A stretch of 64,000 nt of DNA, taken from positions 248,001 to 312,000 of the forward strand of contig JAAVVA010000001.1 of assembly GCA_018449715.1 (NCBI GenBank), written 5' to 3'. The DNA comes from Acidobacteriaceae bacterium dw_441 (GTDB lineage Bacteria; Acidobacteriota; Terriglobia; Terriglobales; Acidobacteriaceae). Each line of letters starts with the position of its first letter. Positions within the stretch are counted from its first letter, which is position 1. Positions 24,557 to 33,273 of this stretch are shown here, one piece after another. Both the position numbers and the translations under genes were made by a program. The notes under the pieces are model-generated. The model did not search any database. It saw nothing but the letters and a program-made list of their open reading frames with translations, and was not told the origin of the DNA.

Positions 24557-25747
24557 CTATGCCTCCGTCGGCTGAGGGGCTGGACGCTTCCGGGTCCAGC
24601 GGTCCTTCAGGTTGATGAAGTAGGACTCGAACCCGTAGTAGCTGGCGGAGGCGATCAGAAGGGTGTAGAGAAAGGCGAGGATCGCAGTGGGGATACCGGG
24701 GTTCTGGAAGTGGGGGCGCAGAAGATTCGGGATGAGATGGATCGGAAGCTCGTGGAAGACATACGCTCCGTAGGAGATTCTTCCCAGCCAGCGCAGCGGG
24801 CGTATCGTCAGAATCCGGGCGAGAGGAGAGGTGTTTTGAATCGCCATGAGGATGATGCAGGCGGAGATGAGGTCGGCGAGCGAGATGCGCGCACTGAAAA
24901 GCCAGAGCGGATCGGCGTGAAGATGATTTGTCAGAAAGGTGATTCCGCCCCAGAGTGAAAACATAAAGGCGATCAGAAGAAGGCCGACCGGCGTGCTGAT
25001 GGAGAGACGTCTGGCAGCCGGTCCGCGCAGCAGGAGGGCGATGAGCGCTCCAAGAAGCAGGGCGTCGATGCGGAAGGGAGCTGCCTTGCTGACGACCTCA
25101 GCGGCGATGAACGACGGAGGAAGATAAAAATCAGCCAGGGCGCGGGCGAGAGGGCACAGCACAATCGCGGCGAGGCAGATCGTGATGAGCCGCTGGCGGT
25201 TTCGGACCCCGAAGACGACCCAGGGCCAGACCAGATAGAACTGCTCTTCGACGCAGAGGCTCCAGAAGTGCCCGAAGTTGATCTCCAGCCATGGCCACCG
25301 CTGGCTAAGGATAGTTCCCTGCATGACCTCGAAGGGCGGATGGGGAAGCAGGAACGCCGAGTTTCCAAGGTAAGCGGGCCACAGAAGCCAGAGTTGGTTC
25401 CAGTTCCAGTGGACGACAAAAGAGGCAAGGAAAAGGAGCAGGAAGACCGCATAGTAGAGCGGAAAGATTCGCAGCGTGCGGCGGATGTAGAAATTGCGGA
25501 CGCGGAAGGGGTGGTCCTGTGTGTCGTAGAGGATTCCGGTAATCAGGAATCCTGAGAGGACGAAGAAGATATCGACGCCCGCCCATCCAAAGCTGACGGG
25601 AAGGTAGCTGTGAAGATAGTGAAGCTCAAAGACCATCAGGAACGCCACCGCCCGAAGCCCGTCGAGGGCTGGATAGTAGGCGTTCTGGGCAGGGCGGGCT
25701 TCCGGAAGAGTGGCACTGGGAACAGAGGGGAGGGTATGTGCGCTCAA
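24557..25747 (-). CDS. Membrane O-acyltransferase (acyltransferase 3 / OafA family)
   Basis: 396 residues from TTG 25747 (GGAG about 9 nt upstream). Family start YYPALDGLRAVAFLMVFELHY with the conserved arginine and histidine, GVDIFFVLSGFLITGIL, and about ten hydrophobic helices ending near YGFESYFINLKDRWT. These inner-membrane enzymes transfer acyl groups, usually acetyl, to sugars of LPS or exopolysaccharide. The acceptor is unknown, and no glycan cluster is adjacent. Confidence 0.88.
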   Translation of the reverse strand: MSAHTLPSVPSATLPEARPAQNAYYPALDGLRAVAFLMVFELHYLHSYLPVSFGWAGVDIFFVLSGFLITGILYDTQDHPFRVRNFYIRRTLRIFPLYYAVFLLLFLASFVVHWNWNQLWLLWPAYLGNSAFLLPHPPFEVMQGTILSQRWPWLEINFGHFWSLCVEEQFYLVWPWVVFGVRNRQRLITICLAAIVLCPLARALADFYLPPSFIAAEVVSKAAPFRIDALLLGALIALLLRGPAARRLSISTPVGLLLIAFMFSLWGGITFLTNHLHADPLWLFSARISLADLISACIILMAIQNTSPLARILTIRPLRWLGRISYGAYVFHELPIHLIPNLLRPHFQNPGIPTAILAFLYTLLIASASYYGFESYFINLKDRWTRKRPAPQPTEA

Positions 25748-25818
25748 AAAAATAACTCCGGGTTCCTTGTCCTGGGGAGGAACGCCTTTTAAGGTAGCAT
25801 GGCGTTTCTCCCCGAATA

Positions 25819-26319
25819 CTAGTTGGAGCGGTAGTTGGTGAACTGCAGCTCGACACCGTAGTCTCCGGCGCGCAGCTTGGCCATGATCTGTTGGAGGATG
25901 TCGCGGTCCTTGGAGACGACCCGGACGGTGTCGCCCTGGATGCTGGCCTGGGCCTTCAGCTTGGAGTCCTTGATGGCGGCGACGATCTTCTTCGCGTTCT
26001 CGGAAGCGATGCCCTGCTTGAGCTTGATCTTCTGCCGGACGGAGGAGCCGGAGGCGGGCTCGATCTTCTCGTACTCGAGGTTCTTGAGCGAGATGCCGCG
26101 CTTGACCAGCTTCTGCGAGAGGATCTCCTTGACGGCGTCGAGCTTGTACTCGTCCTGCGAGGCGAGCTGGATGGTGTCGGTGCCTTCGAGATCGATCTTC
26201 GATTTGGAGTCCTTCAGGTCGAAGCGCGCGCCGACCTCTTTCGAGGCCTGGTCGATGGCGTTCTTGACCTCCTGAATATCTACCTTGCTGACTACGTCGA
26301 AGCTGTTATCGGCTGCCAT
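25819..26319 (-). CDS. YajQ family nucleotide-binding protein
   Basis: 166 residues, full-length family member: SFDVVSKVDIQEVKNAIDQASKEV, RFDLKDSKSKIDLEG, KLVKRGISLKNLEYEK, and the C-terminal VRVVSKDRDILQQIMAKLRAGDYGVELQFTNYR. Some YajQ proteins bind c-di-GMP and act as effectors with transcription factors; this has been shown in Xanthomonas and is only inferred here. A diguanylate cyclase is encoded 8 kb away. Upstream and downstream gaps are short. Confidence 0.93.
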   Translation of the reverse strand: MAADNSFDVVSKVDIQEVKNAIDQASKEVGARFDLKDSKSKIDLEGTDTIQLASQDEYKLDAVKEILSQKLVKRGISLKNLEYEKIEPASGSSVRQKIKLKQGIASENAKKIVAAIKDSKLKAQASIQGDTVRVVSKDRDILQQIMAKLRAGDYGVELQFTNYRSN

Positions 26320-26378
26320 AATTGTTTTCCTTCTCGATGGTTTTCGGGTTCTATTATTTCAGTTCTCTCGGTGAAGCT

Positions 26379-27242
26379 CTACGCCTGTCCGGTTTCGCTG
26401 GTCGAGGGGAAGAGGCGGTGGAAGTTCTCTGTCGTGAGATTTTCAAGTTCTTCCGTTGAGATGCCGCGCAAGGCCGCAAGGGCTGCCGCGGTGTGGGCGA
26501 CGAGCGCGGGTTCGTTGCGCTGGCCACGGTGCGGGATCGGAGCCAGGAAAGGCGCGTCAGTTTCGATCAGGATGCGGTCGGCGGGGGCGAAGGCCGCAGC
26601 GTCGCGGATGCCCTGGGCCTTTGGGTAAGTCAGATTTCCGGCGAAGGAGAGATAGAAACCGAGGTCGAGCGAGCGGCGCGCCTCCTCGATAGTGCCGGAG
26701 AAGCAGTGCATGATCCCGGCGACGCCGGAGGGCTGGAGGTGCTCGGCGACAAGAGCGAGGGTGTCGGCCCAGGCGTCGGCTGTGCCGTATCGCTGCTTCG
26801 CCTGCGGGGTGGCTAGCTCGGAGGTCCGGCAGTGGATGAGGATGGGCTTGCGGACCTCGACGGCGATCTTCATCTGGGCGATGAAGGCCTCCTGCTGAAT
26901 GGAAATATCGGGGTTTTCGAGGTGGTAGTAGTCGAGGCCGATCTCGCCGATGGCGATGCAGCGGGGGTGCTGGGCGAGGCGGGTAAGCTCGGCGAGAGCC
27001 TCGGGGGTGGCGTTGTTGGCCTGCTCGGGGTGGATTCCGGCGCTGGCGAAGAGGCGGGGGAGGTGGTCGCCGGTGACGGAGGTGGCGAGGTCGAGCGCCT
27101 GGTGCATCTGGGAAGGATTCTCGCCGATGCCGATGGCGAGGATGGTGCGGACACCGGCCTCCCAGGCGCGGCGAAGGATTTCGTCGCGCTCGGCTGGGTG
27201 CGTGGTGTAGAAGTCGAGGTGCGCGTGGGAGTCGATGAGCAT
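26379..27242 (-). CDS. TatD family metal-dependent DNase
   Basis: 287 residues from ATG 27242, where family homology starts (MLIDSHAHLDFY, the HxH metal site). Further ligands: IGEIGLDYYH, KPILIHCRTS, GIMHCFSGT and RILIETDAPFLAP. TatD-type TIM-barrel hydrolases are 3'-5' exonucleases acting in DNA repair and degradation. In-frame sequence continues upstream but is not conserved-looking. Confidence 0.93.
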   Translation of the reverse strand: MLIDSHAHLDFYTTHPAERDEILRRAWEAGVRTILAIGIGENPSQMHQALDLATSVTGDHLPRLFASAGIHPEQANNATPEALAELTRLAQHPRCIAIGEIGLDYYHLENPDISIQQEAFIAQMKIAVEVRKPILIHCRTSELATPQAKQRYGTADAWADTLALVAEHLQPSGVAGIMHCFSGTIEEARRSLDLGFYLSFAGNLTYPKAQGIRDAAAFAPADRILIETDAPFLAPIPHRGQRNEPALVAHTAAALAALRGISTEELENLTTENFHRLFPSTSETGQA

Positions 27243-27438
27243 GGTGTTTCTGCTGGCCCTTTCGGGTAAGGTCTTCAAACGAAATGGGTTGATGTTTTGG
27301 GTTTTCTTCTTGCGCCCTGTCTTTATTCTACCGAATGGGGAAGGGAGACGCTGTTTGTTTTGTGAGGGATGAGCTGGAACGGAATGTTTCGAGTAAGTTG
27401 CGGGATAAGAGGTGTGCTTTTGGGATAGGATGACGGGC

Positions 27439-27906
27439 ATGAAAAATTTCAACCGTCGTGATCTTTGTATCGCTCTCTCGGCTTTGGCTGCCGTTGGGAG
27501 TCAGGCTTCGGAGTCGCAGGCCCAGGCGAGGACGAAGGACGTCCTTTCGAAGTCGAAGGCGTGGACCTTCGACGAGCTTCCGGTGAAGCCGAACGAGAAC
27601 GGCGGAGCCAGCAGGGCTGTCGTGCAGGGCGTGCTCGCAACCGGGGAGCCGGTCGAGGTGCATGAGACAACGCTGGCTCCAGGCAAGATGCCGCATCCGC
27701 CGCACAAGCACCGCCACTCGGAGTTCCTGTTTATCCGCGAGGGGCAACTGGATTACATCAACGATGGAAAGCCGGAGCGCGTGGGTCCGGGGTCGGTGGT
27801 CTTCACCGCCTCAAACGTGATGCACGGGCTGAAAAACGTCGGGACGACACCCGCAAACTATTTTGTGATCGCGATTGGGTGGGCGGACGAGAAGGGACCG
27901 GCGTAG
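27439..27906 (+). CDS. Secreted cupin-domain protein, Tat-like signal
   Basis: About 155 residues from ATG 27439 (AGGA 8 nt upstream; ATG 27430 overlaps it). The N-terminus MKNFNRRDLCIALSALAAVGSQA has a twin arginine before a hydrophobic core. One cupin domain: metal site PHPPHKHRHSEFLFIREG, second motif PGSVVFTASNVMHGLKNVG. Histidines and glutamate for a metal are present. Substrate unknown. Similar in plan to the cupin at 5122. Confidence 0.82.
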   Translation: MKNFNRRDLCIALSALAAVGSQASESQAQARTKDVLSKSKAWTFDELPVKPNENGGASRAVVQGVLATGEPVEVHETTLAPGKMPHPPHKHRHSEFLFIREGQLDYINDGKPERVGPGSVVFTASNVMHGLKNVGTTPANYFVIAIGWADEKGPA

Positions 27907-27936
27907 TCGGTTCGTTGTTCTCTTTGTCAAAGATTG

Positions 27937-27965
27937 CGGGTGGGATGAGGAAATCATCCCACCCG
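27937..27965. terminator. Hairpin between convergent cupin and ADH genes
   Basis: CGGGTGGGATGA-GGAAA-TCATCCCACCCG, 12-bp perfect stem, no long T-tract. Its right arm resembles the TCATCCCACCC segment of the dispersed hairpin repeat at 32168. Confidence 0.55.
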
Positions 27966-27996
27966 TTGCTATGTCCGAAACAACGGCGAGGTCCGT

Positions 27997-29007
27997 CTAG
28001 TCGCGGACGCGGATGACGATCTTGCCGAAGGCTCCCTCTTCGAGGCGCTCGAGGGCCTTGGGGGCGTCGTTGAAGGCGTAGACCGAGTCGATGACGGGGT
28101 GGATCTTCAACTCGTCGAACCTGCGCAGCATGTCTTCGAGGGCGCGGCGGGGGCCGACGGAGATGCCGCGCAGAATCCCGTGCTTCTGGATGAGTGAGAA
28201 AAGCGGGAGGGTGGCGTCGAAGCCGTCGATGATGCCGATGATGGAGATCTGTCCCTCAGGCCGCAGAGCCTTGATCGAGCGGGCGAGGTTGGAGCCGCCG
28301 ACGACCTCGAGGATCTGGTCGACGCCCTGCTTGTTGGTGAGGCGAAGGGCCTCCTGCTCCCAGTCGGGGTTGTTTTTGTAGTTGATGGTGTGGGTAGCCC
28401 CGAGGGTTTTGGCGCGCTCGAGCTTCTCGTCGCTGGAGGAGGTGACGATGGTCGTGGCTCCGAGGGCGGAGGCGATCTGGAGGCCGAAGAGCGAGACGCC
28501 GCCGGTGCCTTGAAAGAGGACGGTCTGGTCGGGAGTGAGGCCACCCTTTTCGACGAGGGAGTACCAGGCGGTCAGCGCGGCGCACGGGAGTGCAGCGGCT
28601 TCGTCGTCGGAGAGGTAGGCGGGCGCGGCGACGAGGGCCTGCTCGGTGAGGACGAGATACTCGGCGAGGGCACCGGGGGTGGTATTGCCGAGGGTGTAGA
28701 GGGATTCCTTGGAGGTGGGGTGGCCGTCGATCCAGCGGGTGCAGTAGTTGGTGACGACGCGGTCGCCGACCTTGAAGCGGGAGGTGTCGGGGCCGAGGGT
28801 GACGATCTCGCCGACGGCATCGGCGACCTGCGTCATGGGGAACTCGAGGTGCGGGTTGTAGTTGCCGTCGTAGAGGAGCTTGTCGCGATAGTTGAGCGAG
28901 ACGGAGGAGATGCGGACGAGCGCCTCGCCGGGGCCGGGGGTGGGCTGGGGGATGTCGTTGAGGACGAGGTTTTCGCGGCCAAAGGCCGTGAGCTGCCATG
29001 CTTTCAT
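27997..29007 (-). CDS. NAD(P)-dependent alcohol dehydrogenase / quinone-oxidoreductase-like MDR protein
   Basis: 336 residues, medium-chain dehydrogenase/reductase. N-terminal GroES-like part (PGPGEALVRISSVSLNYRDKLLYDG) has Asn-Tyr-Arg where zinc MDRs have a cysteine, and there is no structural-zinc cysteine cluster. The Rossmann motif is VLFQGTGGVSLFGLQIASALGA. This suggests a zinc-free reductase of the quinone/zeta-crystallin side, though automated names often say zinc-binding. It is transcribed divergently from the ArsR-ogt pair and may be its regulatory target. Confidence 0.85.
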   Translation of the reverse strand: MKAWQLTAFGRENLVLNDIPQPTPGPGEALVRISSVSLNYRDKLLYDGNYNPHLEFPMTQVADAVGEIVTLGPDTSRFKVGDRVVTNYCTRWIDGHPTSKESLYTLGNTTPGALAEYLVLTEQALVAAPAYLSDDEAAALPCAALTAWYSLVEKGGLTPDQTVLFQGTGGVSLFGLQIASALGATTIVTSSSDEKLERAKTLGATHTINYKNNPDWEQEALRLTNKQGVDQILEVVGGSNLARSIKALRPEGQISIIGIIDGFDATLPLFSLIQKHGILRGISVGPRRALEDMLRRFDELKIHPVIDSVYAFNDAPKALERLEEGAFGKIVIRVRD

Positions 29008-29032
29008 TTCGGGTTCCCTCTCTCGATATTCA

Positions 29033-29069
29033 ATTCGAATAAAGTCGAACTATCGTACAATCGAACTAT
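29033..29069. promoter_or_regulatory. Repeated TCGAA motifs in divergent promoter (putative ArsR operator)
   Basis: Between the divergent ADH (start 29007) and ArsR (start 29111) genes: palindrome ATTCGAAT at 29033-29040, then a direct repeat TCGAACTAT at 29045-29053 and again at 29061-29069 (16-bp period, about 1.5 helical turns). Position and repetition suggest an operator for the adjacent regulator. Confidence 0.5.
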
Positions 29070-29110
29070 GGACGAGCCGGGACGGCTTTGTCAAATGCGA
29101 GGAGCGCGAT

Positions 29111-29413
29111 TTGCCCGTATTTTTACCCAAAGAGCCGAAGAGAAAAGAGCTTGCGCTGACGGCGGTGCTGTATGCTCTGAGCGATGAGGCGCGGCTGGGG
29201 ATCGTGCGCCAGCTGGCGGAGCGGGGAGAGCAGCCTTGTGGGGTATTCGAGGTGGACAGGCCGAAGTCTTCGCTGTCGCACCATTTTCGGGTGCTGCGGG
29301 AGTCGGGGGTGGTCACGACTCGGCGAGAGGGCAAGCTGCTGATGAATACGCTGCGGCAGGAGGATCTGGATGCGCGGTTTCCGGGACTGCTGACAGCCGT
29401 GCTGGGGGAGTGA
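29111..29413 (+). CDS. ArsR-type winged-helix transcriptional regulator
   Basis: 100 residues from TTG 29111, fixed by AGGAG six nucleotides upstream. Winged-helix order: ALSDEARLGIVRQLAERGEQ, then recognition region DRPKSSLSHHFRVLRESGVV and wing TTRREGKLLMNTL. No metal-binding cysteine cluster is obvious, so it is more like the SdpR/metabolite branch than a metal sensor. TGATG overlap with the downstream methyltransferase gene indicates coupling. Probably represses itself and the divergent reductase through the TCGAA repeats. Confidence 0.85.
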   Translation: MPVFLPKEPKRKELALTAVLYALSDEARLGIVRQLAERGEQPCGVFEVDRPKSSLSHHFRVLRESGVVTTRREGKLLMNTLRQEDLDARFPGLLTAVLGE

Positions 29414-29910
29414 TGAGTCTGTTTTGCAAAGAGATGGATTCGCCCGTGGGAAGGCTGAAGCTCGTTGCGAGTGAGATGGGGCTGGTGGCGATTCTGTGGG
29501 AGAACGAGAGTCCGCGACGGGTTCCTCTGGGGGAGATGGTGGAGGAGGAAGGCCGGGAGGTTCTGGTGGAGACCGAGCGGCAACTGGCGGAATACTTCGC
29601 GGGGAAGAGGCAGAGCTTTGAGCTGCCGCTGGAGATGCGGGGGACGCTGTTTCAGAAGAGCGTGTGGGAGGCTCTGCTTTCGATTCCGTTCGGTGAGACG
29701 AGGAGCTATCAGGAACTGGCGAACCAGCTGGGAAATCCGTGGGCGAGCAGGGCGGTGGGAGCGGCGAACGGACGGAATCCGATCTCGATTGTGGTGCCCT
29801 GTCATCGGGTGATTGGGGCCTCCGGCAAGCTGACGGGCTTTGCCGGAGGTCTGGAATCGAAGGCGAGGTTGCTGGAACTTGAGCGTGGAAAGACCACGCT
29901 GTTTGGCTGA
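29413..29910 (+). CDS. ogt: Methylated-DNA--protein-cysteine methyltransferase
   Basis: 165 residues from ATG 29413 (overlaps the ArsR stop). The suicide-cysteine motif IVVPCHRVIG and the helix-turn-helix YQELANQLGNPWASRAVGAANGRNP are intact. It removes alkyl groups from O6-alkylguanine by irreversible transfer to its own cysteine. The N-terminal Ogt-type domain is short. Its coupling to an ArsR regulator and a divergent reductase suggests a response to reactive electrophiles. Ends just before convergent metG. Confidence 0.93.
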   Translation: MSLFCKEMDSPVGRLKLVASEMGLVAILWENESPRRVPLGEMVEEEGREVLVETERQLAEYFAGKRQSFELPLEMRGTLFQKSVWEALLSIPFGETRSYQELANQLGNPWASRAVGAANGRNPISIVVPCHRVIGASGKLTGFAGGLESKARLLELERGKTTLFG

Positions 29911-29912
29911 GC

Positions 29913-32129
29913 CTACTTGAGGCGGGAGCCCAGCTCGATCTCGTCGCCTTCAGCGAAGGTGGCGAGGATAGGTTTGCCGTCTTCGCCGTGCGAGGCGGCC
30001 AGCAACATGCCGTGGGACTCCAAGCCACGCATCTTGCGGGGGGCGAGGTTGGCCACGATGATGATGCGGCGGCCGATGAGGTCTTCGGGGGCGTACCACT
30101 GGGCGATGCCGGAGAGGATCTGGCGCTTCTCGTAGCCGAGGTCGACCTCGAGGCGGAGGAGCTTGTCGGCCTTGGGGATGCGCTCGGCGATCAGGATGCG
30201 AGCGACGCGGAGGTCGATCTTTACGAAGTCGTCGATGGCGATTGTTGGAGTGGTTTCTGTAACTTCTTCCGTGGCGGGCGCGGGCGCGGGAGCGGCTTCA
30301 ACTGCGGCGGTGGGCTGCTCAGTCGCTACAGCCGTCTCTTCGGGCTTCGGAGTGGTTCCGTTCTGTTCGGTGTCGGTCATGATCTGGATGAGTCCTTTGT
30401 CGGCGCGGGGGAAGATGGGGCCGAGGGGGCCGAGTTTCGTTCCGGGCTCTAGGCCGCCCCAGGTGAGGTTGCTGAGGGTGCCGTTCTTCGCGGCGGCTTC
30501 GATGTCGCCGAGGCCGAGCTGCTCCCACACCTTCGCGGTGGAGTAGGGAAGGATGGGGTAGAGCAGCGCGGTGATGATGCGGATGGCCTCGGCGGTGGTC
30601 GCGAGCACGGCGCGGAGGTCTTCGCGGGCGGTGAAGTCTTCGCTCTTGGCGAGCTTCCACGGAGCGCTGAGCGAGAAGAAGCCGTCGACCTCGGTGATGA
30701 AGGCCGCAACGTTGGTGAGGACGCGGGTGAGGCGGGTTGCGCTGAAGTCGTCGGCGATGGAGGCGACGAGTGTAGTAGCGGAGGCTTCGAGCTTCTGCGC
30801 GGCCTCGGAGAGCGTGGTCGTTTCGGGGAGGCGCAGCGCGGGGTGCGTGCCTTCGAGATTCTTTTCGATCATCGACAGCGTGCGGCTGACGAGGTTGCCG
30901 TAGCCGTTGGCGAGGTCGGAGTTGTAGCGCTGCACGAGGGCGTCGAAGCTGAAGGAGCCGTCCTGGCCGAAGGGAATCTCGCGGAGGAGGAAGTAGCGGA
31001 GGACGTCGGAGGCGAAGAGGTCCTGCTCGCGCTTCCAGACGTCGTCGTTCAACTCGGGGCCGGGGGCGTCGATGGGCTTGGGCTTCAGCGAGCCGAAGGC
31101 GTCGAGGATGGTCTCGGTGCGGACGATGTTGCCGCGCGACTTCGACATCTTCGACTCTTCAAACAGCAGCCAGCCGTGGGCCTGCACCTTCTTCGGCAGG
31201 GGAACTCCCGCTGCGAGGAGGAAGGCGGGCCAGTAGACGCAGTGGAAGCGGATGATCTCCTTGCCGACGAGGTGGAGGTCGGCAGGCCAGAACTTCTGGA
31301 GCTGCGCGATGTCTTCGGGCTTGTCGCTGCCGTAGCCTACGGCGGTCATGTAGTTGGCGAGGGCGTCGAGCCAGACGTAGATGACGTGCTTCTTCTGCGT
31401 GGTGCTGGCGGCGGGCTCGGGGACGGGGATGCCCCAGTCGAAGGAACTGCGCGAGATGGAGAGGTCTTTCAGAGCGCCGGAAACGTAGGGGTTACCTTTG
31501 GCTGAGAGCTTCGTTTCGGCTCCGCTGTTGAGGTCGCCGCGCAGGAAGCTGAGGACCTCGTTGCGGCGGGCTTCGGGCTCGACGCAGAACTCGCCGGACT
31601 CGATTAGGTCGATGATCTGGCTCTGGAACGCGCTGAGGCGGAAGTAGAAGTTTTCTTCGGTAACGGTCTCGGTGGGCTTGCCGTCGGGGCCAATGGTGCC
31701 GGGGGGGCCGTCGACGAACATCTCCTCGCCGACGGAGTACTGGCCGGTGTAGGTGTCGAGGTAGATGTGGCCGCGCTCGTAGAGGTCGGCGAAGAGCTTC
31801 TGGACGCCCCGGGTGTGGCGCGGCTCGGTGGTGCGGATGTAGTCGTCGTAGGTGATGCCCATGCGCTGCCACAGGCCGCGGAACTGCGCGGAGACCTCAT
31901 CGGTGAACTGCTGCGGGGTGATGCCCGCGGCCTCGGCGGAGCGCTGCACCTTCTGGCCGTGCTCGTCGGTTCCGGTGAGGAACCAGACGTTCTCTTTGCC
32001 CAGAAGGAGGCGCTGGCGGCGCGCGATGACGTCGGCCGTGATGGTCGTGTAGGCATGGCCGATGTGGGGCCGCGCGTTGACGTAGTAGATCGGGGTCGTC
32101 AGGTAGAACTTTTTCGCTGTGTCGGACAT
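29913..32129 (-). CDS. metG: Methionine--tRNA ligase
   Basis: 738 residues. HIGH motif RPHIGHAYTTITAD near residue 20, KMSKS motif EESKMSKSRGNIV near 330, anticodon domain after it. The zinc-knuckle cysteines of the E. coli type are not evident in the region after residue 120. An Ala/Pro/Thr/Glu-rich linker (about 585-630) leads to a C-terminal tRNA-binding (EMAP/Trbp111-like) domain, IDDFVKIDLRVARI to GMLLAASHG, which dimerises many MetRS. Convergent with ogt. Downstream-of-start repeats lie in the gap before the GntR gene. Confidence 0.95.
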   Translation of the reverse strand: MSDTAKKFYLTTPIYYVNARPHIGHAYTTITADVIARRQRLLLGKENVWFLTGTDEHGQKVQRSAEAAGITPQQFTDEVSAQFRGLWQRMGITYDDYIRTTEPRHTRGVQKLFADLYERGHIYLDTYTGQYSVGEEMFVDGPPGTIGPDGKPTETVTEENFYFRLSAFQSQIIDLIESGEFCVEPEARRNEVLSFLRGDLNSGAETKLSAKGNPYVSGALKDLSISRSSFDWGIPVPEPAASTTQKKHVIYVWLDALANYMTAVGYGSDKPEDIAQLQKFWPADLHLVGKEIIRFHCVYWPAFLLAAGVPLPKKVQAHGWLLFEESKMSKSRGNIVRTETILDAFGSLKPKPIDAPGPELNDDVWKREQDLFASDVLRYFLLREIPFGQDGSFSFDALVQRYNSDLANGYGNLVSRTLSMIEKNLEGTHPALRLPETTTLSEAAQKLEASATTLVASIADDFSATRLTRVLTNVAAFITEVDGFFSLSAPWKLAKSEDFTAREDLRAVLATTAEAIRIITALLYPILPYSTAKVWEQLGLGDIEAAAKNGTLSNLTWGGLEPGTKLGPLGPIFPRADKGLIQIMTDTEQNGTTPKPEETAVATEQPTAAVEAAPAPAPATEEVTETTPTIAIDDFVKIDLRVARILIAERIPKADKLLRLEVDLGYEKRQILSGIAQWYAPEDLIGRRIIIVANLAPRKMRGLESHGMLLAASHGEDGKPILATFAEGDEIELGSRLK

Positions 32130-32167
32130 GGGCGCTAAGGGCCAGTTTATCAGGGAGGGGAGAGTGC

Positions 32168-32220
32168 GGTGGGCGGACGGGATTCATCCCACCCTTCGCG
32201 ATAAGGCCGCGAAGGATGGG
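32168..32220. repeat. Dispersed double-hairpin repeat, family 2, copy A
   Basis: Upstream of metG. GGTGGG...CCCACC (32168-32193) is followed by CCTTC-loop-GAAGG (loop GCGATAAGGCCGC, 32198-32210) and then ATGGGG. The loop is nearly the same as in copy D (60395-60407) while the stems differ. Confidence 0.7.
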
Positions 32221-32255
32221 GGCCCTGGCTGTTTGTGGCGGTATGGAAGAAAGAC

Positions 32256-32300
32256 AGAAGCAGATTCCTCCGCTTCGCTACGGAAGGACAGGTTCTAAAG
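32256..32300 (+). repeat. REP-like repeat, family 1, copy 1
   Basis: Starts AGAAGCAGATTCCTCCGC and ends GGTTCTAAAG; the most diverged of six copies (CTACGGAAGGACAGG instead of CTGCGGAATGACAAG). Lies between the starts/ends of metG and the GntR gene. Confidence 0.85.
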
Positions 32301-32330
32301 AGGGAGAAGAACTGAATCCGTGGCGACCGA

Positions 32331-33080
32331 TTACTCGGTGAGAGCTTCGGCGGGCTCGGACTGGGAGGAGGATCGCTCGATCTCGGCAGCCTGCGCGGTC
32401 CGGGCGAGGTTCAGGTGCTTCTCCATCGTCTGGCGAGCGAGCGCGGGGTTATGCGAGCGGATGGCGCGGTAGATCTCGCGGTGCAGCTCGGCGGATTCCT
32501 TGAGGTCCTGCGCGTTCTCGACCGTCTTCGAGCGGTACTCGTAGAGGTTGGCGGTGACGGTCTCCATCAAGGCCCCGAGAATGGGGTTGCCGGCGGCGCG
32601 GGCGACGGTGCGGTGGAAGCGAACGTCGTGGATGAGATACTCCTGCGGGTCGTCGAGCGAGGCGTACATCTCGGCGACCTCCTCGGCCAGCTCGGCGATG
32701 TGCTCGTCGGTGGCGCGCTCGGCGGCGAGGGCCGAGATGGAGGACTCGAGGACGAGGCGGGCCTCGAACATCTGCCATGGAAGGAAGCCGTGGAGCGCTC
32801 CGAGGACCGAGAAGGAGCTGGAGTCGAGCGCGGGAGGACCGCTGGAGACGAAGGTTCCGGCGCCGTGGCGGCTTTTGAGCACGCCCATCGCGGAGAGGAA
32901 GCCGATGCCTGCGCGGAGGCTGGAGCGGCTGATCTTGAGATTGCGGGCCAGCTCGCGTTCGGGAGGGAGGCGGTCGCCCGGTTTCACCTCGCCGCTGGCG
33001 ATGAGGGCGCGGACGTGCTCGACGACCTGCATGGTGAGCTGGCTGTGCGGGGTTGCGTCGGTGGCGGCCTCTTTTTTCAC
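32331..33080 (-). CDS. GntR family (FadR/FCD subfamily) transcriptional regulator
   Basis: 249 residues from GTG 33080. N-terminal winged helix QVVEHVRALIASGEVKPGDRLPPERELARNLKISRSSLRAGIGFL, C-terminal FCD ligand domain with metal-site histidines in HDVRFHRTVARAAGN, LHREIYRAI and MEKHL. FCD regulators usually sense carboxylic or sugar acids. No obvious catabolic target is adjacent; the divergent neighbour encodes a secreted protein of unknown function. The C-terminus is Ser/Glu-rich. Confidence 0.9.
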   Translation of the reverse strand: MKKEAATDATPHSQLTMQVVEHVRALIASGEVKPGDRLPPERELARNLKISRSSLRAGIGFLSAMGVLKSRHGAGTFVSSGPPALDSSSFSVLGALHGFLPWQMFEARLVLESSISALAAERATDEHIAELAEEVAEMYASLDDPQEYLIHDVRFHRTVARAAGNPILGALMETVTANLYEYRSKTVENAQDLKESAELHREIYRAIRSHNPALARQTMEKHLNLARTAQAAEIERSSSQSEPAEALTE

Positions 33081-33167
33081 TGCGAAACGGACTCCTTCGA
33101 GTGGGAGAAGGGTAACACGGAGGCCGGGCGTTGCTGAAGAGGAGCGAGGCTGGTCCGTGTTGGTTCA

Positions 33168-33209
33168 GGGCGGGATTCATCCCGCCCTTCACTGTGTGAA
33201 GGATGGGGC
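33168..33209. repeat. Dispersed double-hairpin repeat, family 2, copy B
   Basis: GGGCGGGA-TTCA-TCCCGCCC then CCTTCAC-TGT-GTGAAGG then ATGGGGCAGCC. Same layout as copy A, with different but still complementary bases in both stems. Located between the divergent GntR and secreted-protein genes. Confidence 0.7.
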
Positions 33210-33273
33210 AGCCGGTCATCGGTGGTGGAGAGGATGTACTAGACTTGAGGTCGTTGCAGGAGGATGCGTGAGG

